This document shows, piece by piece, positions 24,192 to 32,624 of a stretch of 32,655 nt of DNA. Each line of letters opens with the position of its first letter. The stretch's first letter is position 1. A model generated the notes under the pieces. The model had not been told where the DNA came from, did not search any database, and saw nothing but the letters and a program-made list of their open reading frames with translations. A program made the translations under genes and the position numbers. Source of the DNA: Candidatus Avibacteroides excrementipullorum (GTDB taxonomy: Bacteria; Bacteroidota; Bacteroidia; Bacteroidales; Bacteroidaceae); the NCBI GenBank assembly GCA_018711405.1, contig DVIH01000134.1:1-32655 (forward strand), read 5' to 3'.

Positions 24192-24234
24192 AAAAAAACA
24201 AGAGACTGAACATTGGCATGTCCCGTCTCTTGTT
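24192..24234 (-). terminator. Rho-independent terminator of rpmE2
   Basis: AACAAGAGAC and GTCTCTTGTT form a perfect 10-bp stem with an 18-nt loop; on the minus strand it is followed by a run of T residues. It begins 34 nt after the rpmE2 stop and isolates it from the two-component operon. Confidence 0.88.
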
Positions 24235-24268
24235 GAATGTTTAACTAAAACTTGTATCTTATGAAACG

Positions 24269-24520
24269 TTATTTCTTGCGGTTTCCGTATCTGCTCAAGA
24301 ATTTGTCCACACGTCCTGCCGTATCTACAAGTTTGGATTTACCGGTGTAGAACGGGTGAGAAGAACTTGAAATCTCCAGTTTAACCAAAGGATAAGTTTC
24401 TCCCTCAAATTCTATAGTGTCTTTTGTTGCGCAAGTGGAGCGTGAGAGAAAACAGTCTCCGTTTGACATGTCTTTGAAAACTACCGGGCGATATGATTCC
24501 GGATGAATACCTTTTTTCAT
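24269..24520 (-). CDS. rpmE2: Ribosomal protein bL31, type B (zinc-free)
   Basis: The 83-aa protein begins [20 protein letters not shown] and contains [27 protein letters not shown] (the SSHPFYTG region is diagnostic for L31). It has the longer type B form: the insert [20 protein letters not shown] is present and the CxxC zinc ribbon of type A L31 is absent. In Bacteroidetes type B is usually the main L31, whereas in many other bacteria it replaces the zinc form under zinc starvation. It is transcribed alone, with a leader of about 65 nt that could hold a regulatory site. Confidence 0.97.
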   Translation of the reverse strand: MKKGIHPESYRPVVFKDMSNGDCFLSRSTCATKDTIEFEGETYPLVKLEISSSSHPFYTGKSKLVDTAGRVDKFLSRYGNRKK

Positions 24521-24593
24521 TTCTTATTGTTGTTTTATTGTTAACTTATTAAACGAATATTGGTAACGATAAATGTGTAATGGTAATTTTGTG

Positions 24594-24624
24594 CAAAGAT
24601 ATGCTTTTTATTTTTCATGCTAAA
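24594..24624 (-). promoter_or_regulatory. rpmE2 promoter
   Basis: On the minus strand TTTA (24624-24621), a 19-nt spacer and TATCTTTG (24601-24594) match the Bacteroidetes pattern with one -33 mismatch. Confidence 0.72.
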
Positions 24625-24655
24625 ATGTTGGCGATAAAAAATATCGTTTTATCCG

Positions 24656-25552
24656 TTATTTGTCTTTTTTGCCGAACAAGGAGAAGTGTACGTAGCGCTT
24701 CGGATGTTCTTTCAGGTCTTTCAACAGGTTCGCGGCGTTTTCTGCCGTAGCGTTGAGGTTGTCATAGAAAGCTCTGTCGTTGACCAGAAGTCCGAGACTG
24801 TTGTCGCTTTGCCCCAATTTGGATGTGAATTGGTTTACATCGGCCAGCGTGCTGTTTATTTTTGTGAAAGTGTCTTTTATGTTAGCATCGTTGAGCTCGT
24901 CTGTCAGAGTTACCACATTGTCTTCTATCTTGTCGAGTTTGGTCATGGCCTGTGGCAGGTCCTTGTCGAGCAATACGCTCAGGCTGGCGCTGCTTCGCTC
25001 CAGGTTTTTCATGGTAGCATCCAGCGAGGACAGGGTAGACGGGATGCTTTTGTCGGCCAGAATCGCATTGAGCGATACCAGTATGGAGTCGAGTTTTGGC
25101 ATCATCATTACTATCTTCGGCATGAGCTCGGTGGACAGGTCGCCCATCAGTCCGGCGTTGTTGGCGCCTTGCAATGTGTCGCCTATGGCATAAAAGTCTC
25201 CTTTGTTTTCGGCAAACAGCAGATTCATCCTTACTCCTCCGAGCATTTCGGCCTGAAGCTCCGCCGATGTGCCTTTGGGCAATACTATGTCTTGTTCGAG
25301 TTCCACTTCTACTGCGATATTGCCAGGATGCAGGTTGTCATACACAATGTCGCTCACGATGCCTACTTTGAAACCGTTGGCATATACCGGACTTGATTTT
25401 GTCAGTCCGTTGATGTCGGAGAATTTCACATATATGTATTTGCTCGGTTTGAATATGTCTACGCCTTTCAGGTAGTTGAGGCCATAAATCAACATGAACA
25501 GTGCCACGATTCCGGCCAATCCTATTTTTACTTCTTTCGTAAAGTATTTCAT
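24656..25552 (-). CDS. MCE/MlaD-family lipid-transport protein
   Basis: The 298-aa protein has one N-terminal membrane segment (about residues 9-29, EVKIGLAGIVALFMLIYGLN) followed by an MCE domain (about 38-118: YVKFSDINGLTKSSPVYANG, FKVGIVSDIV, LPKGTSAELQAEMLGGVRMN). MCE proteins form hexameric rings that shuttle phospholipids between the inner and outer membranes with an ABC transporter. The rest (about 140-280) is helical and likely forms a needle or coiled extension. Partner MlaE and MlaF genes are not in the window. It starts 15 nt after the amidase stop, so the two are co-transcribed, an arrangement common in Bacteroidetes. Confidence 0.9.
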   Translation of the reverse strand: MKYFTKEVKIGLAGIVALFMLIYGLNYLKGVDIFKPSKYIYVKFSDINGLTKSSPVYANGFKVGIVSDIVYDNLHPGNIAVEVELEQDIVLPKGTSAELQAEMLGGVRMNLLFAENKGDFYAIGDTLQGANNAGLMGDLSTELMPKIVMMMPKLDSILVSLNAILADKSIPSTLSSLDATMKNLERSSASLSVLLDKDLPQAMTKLDKIEDNVVTLTDELNDANIKDTFTKINSTLADVNQFTSKLGQSDNSLGLLVNDRAFYDNLNATAENAANLLKDLKEHPKRYVHFSLFGKKDK

Positions 25553-25567
25553 GTCTCAGTGTTTTTT

Positions 25568-26701
25568 TTATTTCTTGTTTGATTTGTATTGTTTTATCGC
25601 TTCGTTTATGTCCATGCGTTCTCCGTTTTTGAATGCAACGATGAATGCGTCTTTGAATTTTGTCAGTATTTTTTTGCGTTCGCTGTATACTTTCGAGTAG
25701 TCTTCCGACTCCATGTAGGTGTATTTGTATATGCCGTTTTCTTTATAATAATCTATGTCGGTTATGCCTTTCAGTCTTTTGTCGTTTTTTTTCAGCGGGG
25801 AGGACGATGTGAGTATTTGTATCTTGAACACCGGGTTTCCGTCTGATGCCGCCGATTCTATACGTTGAGGCTTGCTGTCGTTTTTTGCCAGAAGCGGGGC
25901 GTTGTCATTTTTGCCTGTATCAAATCGTGCCAAGTGTTCGTTTTTGTATGACAGGAATGCCTTGTAAATGGATTTGCTCAGCGCGGCTGTTCCGGCTGCG
26001 CTGTTCAGGTAGTTCTCTTCTTCCGGAGTGCTTATGAATCCGAGCTCCACCAGGACGCTTGGCATGGCACATGCTTTCAGTACGAGAAATCCTGCCTGAT
26101 GCACCCCTTTGTCTATCCTTTTGGCTGTATTTTTGAACGATTTCTGGATCAGGGAGGCAAAATGTACGCTTTGCTCCATGTATTGGTCTTGTATGAGTTC
26201 GAATATTATGTATGATTCCGATGAGTTCGGATTGAATCCTGCATATTTTTGTTGGTAGTCGTCTTCGTAAAGTATTATTTCGTTTTCCCGTTTTGCCACA
26301 GCCAGGTTTTCGGCGGTCTTGGCCAAACCTAGTGTCCATGTGGATGCTCCTTTCACTTGTTTGCTGCCTCCCACAGAGTTAGTGTGTATGGATATGAAAA
26401 GGTCGGCTTTTGCTTCGTTTGCAATTTCGGCACGTCTTGCCAGCCCAATGAATACGTCTTTCTTGCGTGTGTAGATCACCTTCGTGTCTTTGCAATTGTC
26501 TTCTATCAGTTTGCCGAGAGCGAGAGCTACTTTCAGATTGATGTTTTTCTCTTTGCTCTTTTTACCTATTGCGCCCGGGTCTTTTCCTCCATGCCCTGCA
26601 TCTATGACGACAGTGAATCTCTTTGTCGGAGCTGTACGGGCAGTATCCGGGCAAAGGAATGTTATTGCGATGATGCAGAATATGAATTTAAAAAGTCTCA
26701 T
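25568..26701 (-). CDS. N-acetylmuramoyl-L-alanine amidase (Amidase_3) with C-terminal SPOR-like region
   Basis: The protein is 377 aa from the ATG at 26701; the longer ORF from 26746 is rejected because it includes the -7 promoter box. A signal peptide (MRLFKFIFCIIAITFLCPDT) exports it. The zinc-amidase domain (about 28-255) has the ligand motifs VVIDAGHGGKDPGAIG (His37), LFISIHTNS and the catalytic Glu in SVLVELGFIS; it cleaves the bond between muramic acid and the stem peptide during cell separation. The tail (about 290-377: PVFKIQILTSSSPLKKNDKR, then IYKYTYMESEDYSK) looks like a SPOR domain, which would target denuded septal glycan. It is followed by the MCE gene after 15 nt. Confidence 0.92.
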   Translation of the reverse strand: MRLFKFIFCIIAITFLCPDTARTAPTKRFTVVIDAGHGGKDPGAIGKKSKEKNINLKVALALGKLIEDNCKDTKVIYTRKKDVFIGLARRAEIANEAKADLFISIHTNSVGGSKQVKGASTWTLGLAKTAENLAVAKRENEIILYEDDYQQKYAGFNPNSSESYIIFELIQDQYMEQSVHFASLIQKSFKNTAKRIDKGVHQAGFLVLKACAMPSVLVELGFISTPEEENYLNSAAGTAALSKSIYKAFLSYKNEHLARFDTGKNDNAPLLAKNDSKPQRIESAASDGNPVFKIQILTSSSPLKKNDKRLKGITDIDYYKENGIYKYTYMESEDYSKVYSERKKILTKFKDAFIVAFKNGERMDINEAIKQYKSNKK

Positions 26702-26728
26702 TCGGTAATGTGTAAATGTATTCGCACG

Positions 26729-26736
26729 CAAAGTTA
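26729..26736 (-). promoter_or_regulatory. -7 box of the amidase-MCE operon
   Basis: TAACTTTG on the minus strand fits TAnnTTTG; no good -33 box is spaced correctly. It lies 27 nt before the chosen ATG and inside the longer track ORF, which supports the shorter start. Confidence 0.6.
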
Positions 26737-26787
26737 GAACTTTCATTTTAAAACTCCCATAAACATAAAAGGTTTTGTCAATTTTAA

Positions 26788-26795
26788 TAATTTTG
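26788..26795 (+). promoter_or_regulatory. -7 box of the BASS-like transporter operon
   Basis: TAATTTTG matches TAnnTTTG 27 nt before the ATG; a -33 TTTG at the proper distance is lacking. The divergent amidase promoter is about 50 bp away. Confidence 0.5.
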
Positions 26796-26822
26796 CACAG
26801 TGATTTCTACATGTTTTCTTAA

Positions 26823-27734
26823 ATGATATCTTTTATAAAAAACTGGGCATTGCCGATTGCTATGCTTATCGGTGCATTGTTTTACGGGTGGTTGTCTCAA
26901 TTGGAATTCATAACCCCGTATTTGATATTTGCCATGTTGTTGCTCACATTCTGCAAGATAAAGCCTTCTGAGATGAAAGTTTCGTTCATGCATTTGTGGC
27001 TTTTGCTCATTCAGATATTGGGCAGTGTGGCGGCTTATTATCTGTTTTATCCTTTGGGGAAGGTTGTGGCTGAAAGCGTCATGGTGTGTGTCATAGCTCC
27101 TACAGCTACGGCTTCGGCAGTGATTACGGCCAAGTTGGGAGGCAGTGCGGCAAGTCTTGCGGCCTATACATTGTTGTCCAATTTGGGGACGGCAATGGCC
27201 GTGCCGATAATATTTCCTTTGGTGGAGGAGAATGCCGAACTTGGATTTCTGGTCTTGTCGATGAGAATATTTTCCAAAGTCTTTCCTTTGTTGATATGTC
27301 CGTTCTTGTTGTCTGTCTTGCTGAGAGGCATAGTGCCGGGAGTCTATCGCAAGCTGAAAGAGTGTAGCGGAGCGGCTTTTTATATTTGGGCGGCATCATT
27401 GGCCATAGTTATGGCGGAGATTACTCAGGCTATATTGTCTGGCACTACCTCTGTAGGCACCGAGATAGTGATAGCTTTATGTTCTCTTGCGGTTTGTTGC
27501 CTTTTGTTTTTCATAGGAAAGAAAATAGGACGCATATATGGCGATTCCATCAGTGGCGGACAGGGACTGGGACAGAAAAATACGATATTGGCCATTTGGA
27601 TTGCCGGTACCTACCTCAATCCTTCATCGGCAATAGGTCCCGGCGCCTATGTGGTCTGGCAAAACATAATCAACAGTTGGCAATTGTGGAAGAAAAGGAA
27701 GAAAGAAGAAAAAGCATATATAAATAAGGTATGA
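26823..27734 (+). CDS. Membrane transporter of the bile acid:sodium symporter (BASS/SBF-like) superfamily
   Basis: The 303-aa polytopic protein has about nine or ten hydrophobic segments, the first pair at residues 8-22 and 30-45. The region VMVCVIAPTATASAVITAKLGGSAASLAAYTLLSNLGTAM matches the SBF-type helix pair with its paired Pro/Ala/Thr-rich break, and GQGLGQKNTILAIWIAGTYL followed by PSSAIGPGAYVVWQNIINSW matches the C-terminal helices ('GQkNT.LAiw'). The family imports organic anions with sodium, but the substrate cannot be read. The gene overlaps the next one by 4 nt (ATGA), so the transporter and the lipoprotein hydrolase-like protein are co-translated. Confidence 0.82.
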   Translation: MISFIKNWALPIAMLIGALFYGWLSQLEFITPYLIFAMLLLTFCKIKPSEMKVSFMHLWLLLIQILGSVAAYYLFYPLGKVVAESVMVCVIAPTATASAVITAKLGGSAASLAAYTLLSNLGTAMAVPIIFPLVEENAELGFLVLSMRIFSKVFPLLICPFLLSVLLRGIVPGVYRKLKECSGAAFYIWAASLAIVMAEITQAILSGTTSVGTEIVIALCSLAVCCLLFFIGKKIGRIYGDSISGGQGLGQKNTILAIWIAGTYLNPSSAIGPGAYVVWQNIINSWQLWKKRKKEEKAYINKV

Positions 27735-29977
27735 AAACAGCAAATACAGTTTCAGTTTTTAGGCATAATGCCATGTCGTGGCAGTGGGGTGCGGCATGTG
27801 TTCTTTTGACGGCAAGTTTATGTTTCTCATGCTCCTCTCCGTCATCAGAAAGGCATAGTGATGGCGGACGCGAGAAAACGGCTTTTCAGACAAGTGCAGC
27901 ATGGCGTCCGGAACTTGATGTGCGGTCGGATGTGGCTATAGTGTATAGTGTCAATTCGCACGGCAACGAAGGCGGAAAGGATGTCACATCGTTTGAGCAG
28001 CGTGCAGACTCTTGGAGGAAGCGCGGGTACGACGTGCATTACATGACGGGAATGGCTTGGGGAGAATATCAGGATTATTTCAACGGCTCATGGGACGGTA
28101 AGACCCATTTTGATGAAGGCCAGATGAATGTGCATGGAGATACTATCTGGCACGGGCCGGGAGTGCCATACGTGGTTCCTACGCTCAATTTTATAGAATA
28201 TATGAAGCAATGCCACATAAAACGCGCCATAGATGCAGGTATAGATGCCATATATCTGGAGGAGCCGGAGTTCTGGGCTTTTGCCGGATATAGCGAAGCA
28301 TTCAAAAGGGAATGGAAAGATTATTACGGCTCGGAGTGGAAGCCGCAAAACGAGTCGCCTGAGAGTCTGTATCTGTCGAACAAACTGAAATACCATCTTT
28401 TCTATCGTGCCCTTGACGAGTGTTTCTCTTTTGCAAAGGAATATGGCAGGAGCAAAGGCATGGATGTGAGATGCTATGTGCCTACGCACTCCCTGATAAA
28501 TTATTCGCAATGGAATATTGTCAGCCCGGAGGCAAGCCTTGCCTCGCTCGACTGTGTGGACGGATACATAGCGCAGGTATGGACAGGCACATCGCGCGTG
28601 CTTAACTATTTTGACGGGAAGATAGGCGAAAGGGTATTTGAGACTGCATACCTGGAGTATGGCACTCTTTATTCCATGACTGAGCCGACAGGCCGGAAAG
28701 TCTTTTTTCTGACAGATCCCATAGAGGACCGTCCGAGAGACTGGAAAGACTATAAACAGAATTACGAGGCGACTTATGTGGCGGAGCTGCTCTATCCGGG
28801 CAATGATAATTTTGAAGTTATGCCTTGGCCGGAAAGAATATATCTGGGCAAGTACAAGGTTTCGGCTGCCAGTGACAGCATGGAGAGCATTTCTCCGGCT
28901 TTCGCCACCCAGATGCAAATCATGGTCAATGCGCTCAATGATATGCCAAAGTCAGATTCGCGAGTGTCTGGCAGTCACGGCGTGAGCGTGCTTATGGCCA
29001 ATTCGCTTATGTTTCAACGTGATGAAGAAAAGATAAAAGGCTATGAAGACCCGCAGTTGGCCGATTATTTCGGACTTGCCATGCCTTTTGTGAAAAGGGG
29101 AGTGCCTGTCAGTATGCTGCATTTGGAAAATGTGGCTTACGAAAAGACTTGGGCGGATACCAAAGTGTTGTTGATGACGTATTCCAACATGAAACCTATG
29201 TCTGAAGACTGCCATGCCCATATAGCCCGTTGGGTGGAAAACGGGGGTACGCTGGTGTATGTCTCAAGAGACAATGATGCATTTTGCCGTGTGCCGGAAT
29301 GGTGGAACTCTGGGACGAACGATTTTGCTGCCCCATCGGAGCATCTGTTTGGGCTGATGGGAATGCAAAGGCATCCGAGTGACGGTATATATAATGTAGG
29401 CAAAGGGCGTGTGTGTGTCATAAGGCAGGATCCGAAAGAATTTGTCATGCAGGCCGATGGCGACAGGGCTTTTGTAGATCTGGTATCAGACTTGTATGAA
29501 AAGTCTGCCGACGGCGAGAAGATCTTGTTCAAAAACAGTTTCATGGTGCAGCGGGGATGCTATCTGGCTGGTGCTGTCATGACCGAAAGCGTATCTGACG
29601 AGTCTTTGACCCTCTCAGGCCTGTACATCGATTTGTTCGACCCGCAGCTGGGCATAGTGCAATCGAAGACTGTAGTTCCCGGCGACCGTTTCTTCCTTTA
29701 TGACCTTTCGCGTGCGAGCGTTGATGCAACACCGCGTGTGCTTGCCGGAGCGGCAAGGGTGTATGACGAGACAGTCGGAACGCGCTGCTACAGCTTCACA
29801 TGCAAGTCGCCTGCCGGGACTGACAATGTGATGAGGATACTCCTGCCCTCGCAGCCGGAAGAAATAAATGCGGAGGCGGCCGATGGGCTTGATTACGCAT
29901 GGGATGAAAAGAGCAAGACCCTGTTGTTGACATTTGCCAATGACCCGGATGGAGTGGATGTGATTGTGAAATGGTAA
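27731..29977 (+). CDS. Lipoprotein, candidate glycoside hydrolase with GH42-like layout
   Basis: The 748-aa protein has a lipobox (LCFSC, lipid on Cys34) after a hydrophobic segment. I do not recognise a named family with certainty. Residues about 65-380 look like a TIM barrel of clan GH-A type: AIDAGIDAIYLEEPEFWAFA (Glu177/Glu178 and Glu180, a candidate acid/base at a strand end), AFKREWKDYYG, GERVFETAYLEYGTL (Glu304/Glu309) and NDNFEVMPWPERIYLGKY (Glu362). Residues about 415-520 look like a flavodoxin-like domain (VLLMTYSNMKPMSEDCHAHI, then ARWVENGGTLVYVSRDND), as in the trimerisation domain of GH42 enzymes, and the last 150 residues are beta-rich. GH164 beta-mannosidases share such a layout and are one candidate, by memory only. 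The downstream GH130 gene makes a mannoside substrate plausible. It overlaps the BASS-like gene. Confidence 0.6.
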   Translation: MKTANTVSVFRHNAMSWQWGAACVLLTASLCFSCSSPSSERHSDGGREKTAFQTSAAWRPELDVRSDVAIVYSVNSHGNEGGKDVTSFEQRADSWRKRGYDVHYMTGMAWGEYQDYFNGSWDGKTHFDEGQMNVHGDTIWHGPGVPYVVPTLNFIEYMKQCHIKRAIDAGIDAIYLEEPEFWAFAGYSEAFKREWKDYYGSEWKPQNESPESLYLSNKLKYHLFYRALDECFSFAKEYGRSKGMDVRCYVPTHSLINYSQWNIVSPEASLASLDCVDGYIAQVWTGTSRVLNYFDGKIGERVFETAYLEYGTLYSMTEPTGRKVFFLTDPIEDRPRDWKDYKQNYEATYVAELLYPGNDNFEVMPWPERIYLGKYKVSAASDSMESISPAFATQMQIMVNALNDMPKSDSRVSGSHGVSVLMANSLMFQRDEEKIKGYEDPQLADYFGLAMPFVKRGVPVSMLHLENVAYEKTWADTKVLLMTYSNMKPMSEDCHAHIARWVENGGTLVYVSRDNDAFCRVPEWWNSGTNDFAAPSEHLFGLMGMQRHPSDGIYNVGKGRVCVIRQDPKEFVMQADGDRAFVDLVSDLYEKSADGEKILFKNSFMVQRGCYLAGAVMTESVSDESLTLSGLYIDLFDPQLGIVQSKTVVPGDRFFLYDLSRASVDATPRVLAGAARVYDETVGTRCYSFTCKSPAGTDNVMRILLPSQPEEINAEAADGLDYAWDEKSKTLLLTFANDPDGVDVIVKW

Positions 29978-29995
29978 GGAATGGGTGTGGCAATG

Positions 29996-30026
29996 ATTGT
30001 GATTTGTTATAAATTTTCTACTTTTG
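29996..30026 (+). promoter_or_regulatory. Promoter of the MFS transporter gene
   Basis: ATTG (29996-29999), a 19-nt spacer and TACTTTTG (30019-30026) fit the Bacteroidetes consensus with one -33 mismatch. Confidence 0.65.
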
Positions 30027-30064
30027 CCATGAAATCGATGATGTAACTAAAAAACTAAGATACG

Positions 30065-31378
30065 ATGAAAAATACAGTGAAAAGAAGAAGCCCCATAACA
30101 TGGGTTCCTACCGCATACTTCGCGATGGGTATGCCGTTTATCGCCATAAATCTGGTGTCTACATTCATGTTCAAGGATTTGGGCATTTCCGATACGCAGA
30201 TTGCTTTTTGGACATCTATAATCATGATGCCTTGGACATTGAAGTTCCTGTGGAGTCCGTTTCTTGAGATGTACAAGACTAAGAAATTCTTTGTGGTGCT
30301 TACACAGTTGCTCAGCGGCCTGTTGTTCGGCGTGGTGGCATTCTCTCTCAATTTCGATTATTTCTTTGCCATAAGCATTTCGACCATGGCGGTCATAGCA
30401 TTGAGCGGGGCCACTCATGACATAGCATGCGATGGCGTGTATATGGCAGAACTGTCGTTGAAAGATCAGGCGAAATACATAGGCGTGCAGGGTGCGTTCT
30501 ACAATATTGCCAAACTTGTGGCCAACGGCGGCCTTGTGGCGCTTGCCGGAATGCTGGCAGAGCATTTCGGGGCGGTGGAGAACGCAAGCATGCAAGACAA
30601 CATGCCGGCCTATAAGGATGCATGGATGCTGATATTTGCAGTCATATCGGTCATGATGATCCTGCTGGGGCTGTATCACATCAAGATTTTGCCTTGCAGC
30701 CAGAGCGGCAATCATGTCACCCGTTCGGCGGGCGAGGTCATGCGCGAGTTGGTGCTTGTGATAAAAAATTTCTTCACCAAGAAACATATAGTCTACTACA
30801 TCTGTTTCATCATACTCTATCGCTTTGCCGAAGGGTTTGTCATGAAGATTGCCCCTCTGTTTCTGCGTTCGGCACGCGATGACGGCGGTTTGGGCTTGTC
30901 ACTCACCGAGATAGGCACGCTCAACGGCGGTTTCGGCTCGGCTGCTTTCGTGCTCGGCTCGTTGCTTGCCGGCGTTTACGTATCGAGATTCGGGCTGAAG
31001 AAGACTTTGTTCTCGCTTTGCTGCGTGTTCAACTTCCCTTTCATAGCCTATACGCTTCTTGCCATATACCAGCCTGAAAACATTTATGTGATAGGAGCGG
31101 GAATAGTGGCGGAATATTTCGGCTACGGTTTCGGGTTTGTTGGGCTTACGCTTTTCATGATGCAGCAGATAGCTCCCGGTCCTCACCAGATGTCGCATTA
31201 TGCCTTTGCTTCGGGCATTATGAATTTGGGCGTGATGCTGCCTGGCATGATGAGCGGATTTTTCAGCGACATGCTCGGCTACCGTGATTTCTTTATCTAT
31301 GTGCTTCTTGCGGCCATACCCGGATTGATAGTCACCTATTTCATTCCTTTCACTTATAATGATGAAGCGAAAAAATGA
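30065..31378 (+). CDS. MFS transporter, AmpG-like (probable oligosaccharide importer)
   Basis: The 437-aa protein has 12 predicted membrane helices. The start WVPTAYFAMGMPFIAINLVS and the loop FWTSIIMMPWTLKFLWSPFL followed by EMYKTKKFFVV match the AmpG/PAT branch of the major facilitator superfamily, and GATHDIACDGVYMAEL is the conserved 'D.a.Dg' helix of that branch. AmpG members import sugar-peptides or amino-sugar disaccharides with protons. The GH130 phosphorylase begins 62 nt downstream, and such MFS/GH130 pairs occur in Bacteroides N-glycan loci, so import of beta-mannosyl-GlcNAc or mannobiose-like sugars is the best inference. Substrate is not shown by the sequence itself. Confidence 0.85.
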   Translation: MKNTVKRRSPITWVPTAYFAMGMPFIAINLVSTFMFKDLGISDTQIAFWTSIIMMPWTLKFLWSPFLEMYKTKKFFVVLTQLLSGLLFGVVAFSLNFDYFFAISISTMAVIALSGATHDIACDGVYMAELSLKDQAKYIGVQGAFYNIAKLVANGGLVALAGMLAEHFGAVENASMQDNMPAYKDAWMLIFAVISVMMILLGLYHIKILPCSQSGNHVTRSAGEVMRELVLVIKNFFTKKHIVYYICFIILYRFAEGFVMKIAPLFLRSARDDGGLGLSLTEIGTLNGGFGSAAFVLGSLLAGVYVSRFGLKKTLFSLCCVFNFPFIAYTLLAIYQPENIYVIGAGIVAEYFGYGFGFVGLTLFMMQQIAPGPHQMSHYAFASGIMNLGVMLPGMMSGFFSDMLGYRDFFIYVLLAAIPGLIVTYFIPFTYNDEAKK

Positions 31379-31380
31379 TG

Positions 31381-31388
31381 TATCTTTG
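31381..31388 (+). promoter_or_regulatory. -7 box of the GH130 gene
   Basis: TATCTTTG begins 3 nt after the MFS stop codon, giving a leader of about 45 nt. No TTTG lies at the expected -33 distance, so the gene may also be read through from the MFS promoter. Confidence 0.55.
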
Positions 31389-31440
31389 CACTCCGATTGT
31401 GTTTTAATAAAGATATGGATTAATTAAAGTAAAAAAGATT

Positions 31441-32418
31441 ATGGACAGAAAAGTAAATATCCCTTGGGAAGAGCGTCCGGCATCGTGCCGGGATGTGGTG
31501 TGGAGATATTCCCGCAATCCTGTGATAGACCGTTATCACATACCGTGTTCCAACAGTATATTCAACAGTGCGATAGTGCCTTTCGGCGATGGGTTTGCCG
31601 GAGTGTTCCGTTGCGACAACAAGGCAGTGCAGATGAACATATTCGCAGGCTTCAGCAAAGACGGACTGAACTGGGACATCTGCCATGAGCCGATAGTATT
31701 CAAACCGGGAAACACCGAAATGATAGATTCCGACTACAAGTACGACCCGCGTGTGACATGGATTGAAGACCGCTATTGGATTACGTGGTGCAACGGATAC
31801 AACGGCCCTACCATAGGCATAGGCTATACGTTTGATTTCAAGGAGTTTTTCCAGTGTGAAAACGCATTCTTGCCGTTCAACCGCAACGGAGTGCTGTTTC
31901 CGCAGAAGATCAACGGCAAATATGCCATGCTGAGCCGTCCGAGCGACAGCGGGCATACGCCTTTCGGCGACATATACATCAGCTACAGTCCCGACATGAA
32001 ATACTGGGGCGAGCACCGTTCTGTCATGAAAGTCACTCCTTTCGAGGAGAGCGCATGGCAATGCACCAAGATAGGCGCAGGCTCAGTGCCGTTCCTCACC
32101 GAAGAGGGATGGCTCATGTTCTATCACGGCGTGATAACCACGTGCAACGGTTTCAGATATTCTATGGGAGCCGCCATACTCGACAGGGATAATCCGGAGA
32201 AACTGCTTTACCGCACCCGCGAATACCTCCTTGCTCCGGCCGCACCCTACGAGTTGCAGGGCGATGTGCCCAACGTGGTGTTCCCATGCGCTTCGCTGTG
32301 CGATATGGAGAAAGACCGTGTGGCTATCTATTACGGCTGCGCCGACACCGTGACGGGACTCGCTTTCGGGCACATTTCAGAGATACTCGACTTTGTAAAG
32401 AAACACTCTATACTTTAA
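31441..32418 (+). CDS. GH130 beta-1,4-mannoside phosphorylase (Man-GlcNAc / mannooligosaccharide type)
   Basis: The 325-aa cytoplasmic enzyme has a five-bladed propeller fold. It looks closely like the GH130_2 enzymes Uhgb_MP and BT1033 as I remember them: [90 protein letters not shown] and [20 protein letters not shown]. The catalytic proton donor is predicted as Asp102 in YDPRV; phosphate-binding Arg and His residues ([16 protein letters not shown]) are present. It should phosphorolyse Man-beta-1,4-GlcNAc or beta-1,4-mannooligosaccharides to mannose 1-phosphate. The MFS gene upstream probably supplies the substrate. Exact chain-length preference cannot be inferred. Confidence 0.92.
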   Translation: MDRKVNIPWEERPASCRDVVWRYSRNPVIDRYHIPCSNSIFNSAIVPFGDGFAGVFRCDNKAVQMNIFAGFSKDGLNWDICHEPIVFKPGNTEMIDSDYKYDPRVTWIEDRYWITWCNGYNGPTIGIGYTFDFKEFFQCENAFLPFNRNGVLFPQKINGKYAMLSRPSDSGHTPFGDIYISYSPDMKYWGEHRSVMKVTPFEESAWQCTKIGAGSVPFLTEEGWLMFYHGVITTCNGFRYSMGAAILDRDNPEKLLYRTREYLLAPAAPYELQGDVPNVVFPCASLCDMEKDRVAIYYGCADTVTGLAFGHISEILDFVKKHSIL

Positions 32419-32438
32419 TGATTTACGAGGTCATGCAA

Positions 32439-32531
32439 GATGCCGGGAAAAGATCGGCTTGATCTTTCCCCGACATCGGCTCGATACCTGCCGGGGATCG
32501 AGCCGATCTTGCTCGAAGATGGCGTATATCC
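32439..32531 (+). repeat. Palindromic intergenic repeat, copy C (diverged)
   Basis: Two consecutive hairpins are seen. The first has 17-nt arms with two mismatches (32439-32455 with 32461-32477) around GGCTT; the second pairs ATCGGCTCGAT (32475-32485) with ATCGAGCCGAT (32497-32507). It ends with GAAGATGGCGTATATCC, like the short unit of copies A and B. It starts 20 nt after the GH130 stop and could double as its terminator, although no T-run follows. The remaining 32532-32655 is non-coding and AT-rich. Confidence 0.8.
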
Positions 32532-32624
32532 TCAGCTGCTGTCAGACCGACTCCTCTTGTGAGGCTTGCTGCTTCGCTGCGGATTTTATAGTGAAATTAT
32601 TTAAATAAAAAAACACTAAATCAT

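Noticed and set aside
26702-26746. Upstream start for the amidase giving 392 aa
   Set aside because: The extension contains the TAACTTTG promoter box and disrupts the signal peptide, which begins at the ATG at 26701.
28088-28918. 276-aa minus-strand ORF opposite the lipoprotein hydrolase candidate
   Set aside because: No motif or start context; the plus-strand frame has a lipobox and coherent domains.
30047-30787. 246-aa minus-strand ORF opposite the MFS gene
   Set aside because: His/Cys/Arg-rich antisense translation of membrane helices, a common artefact.
10771-32531. The palindromic repeats as a CRISPR array or transposon ends
   Set aside because: Units are not regularly spaced with unique spacers, no cas genes or transposase lie nearby, and copies are single and dispersed.
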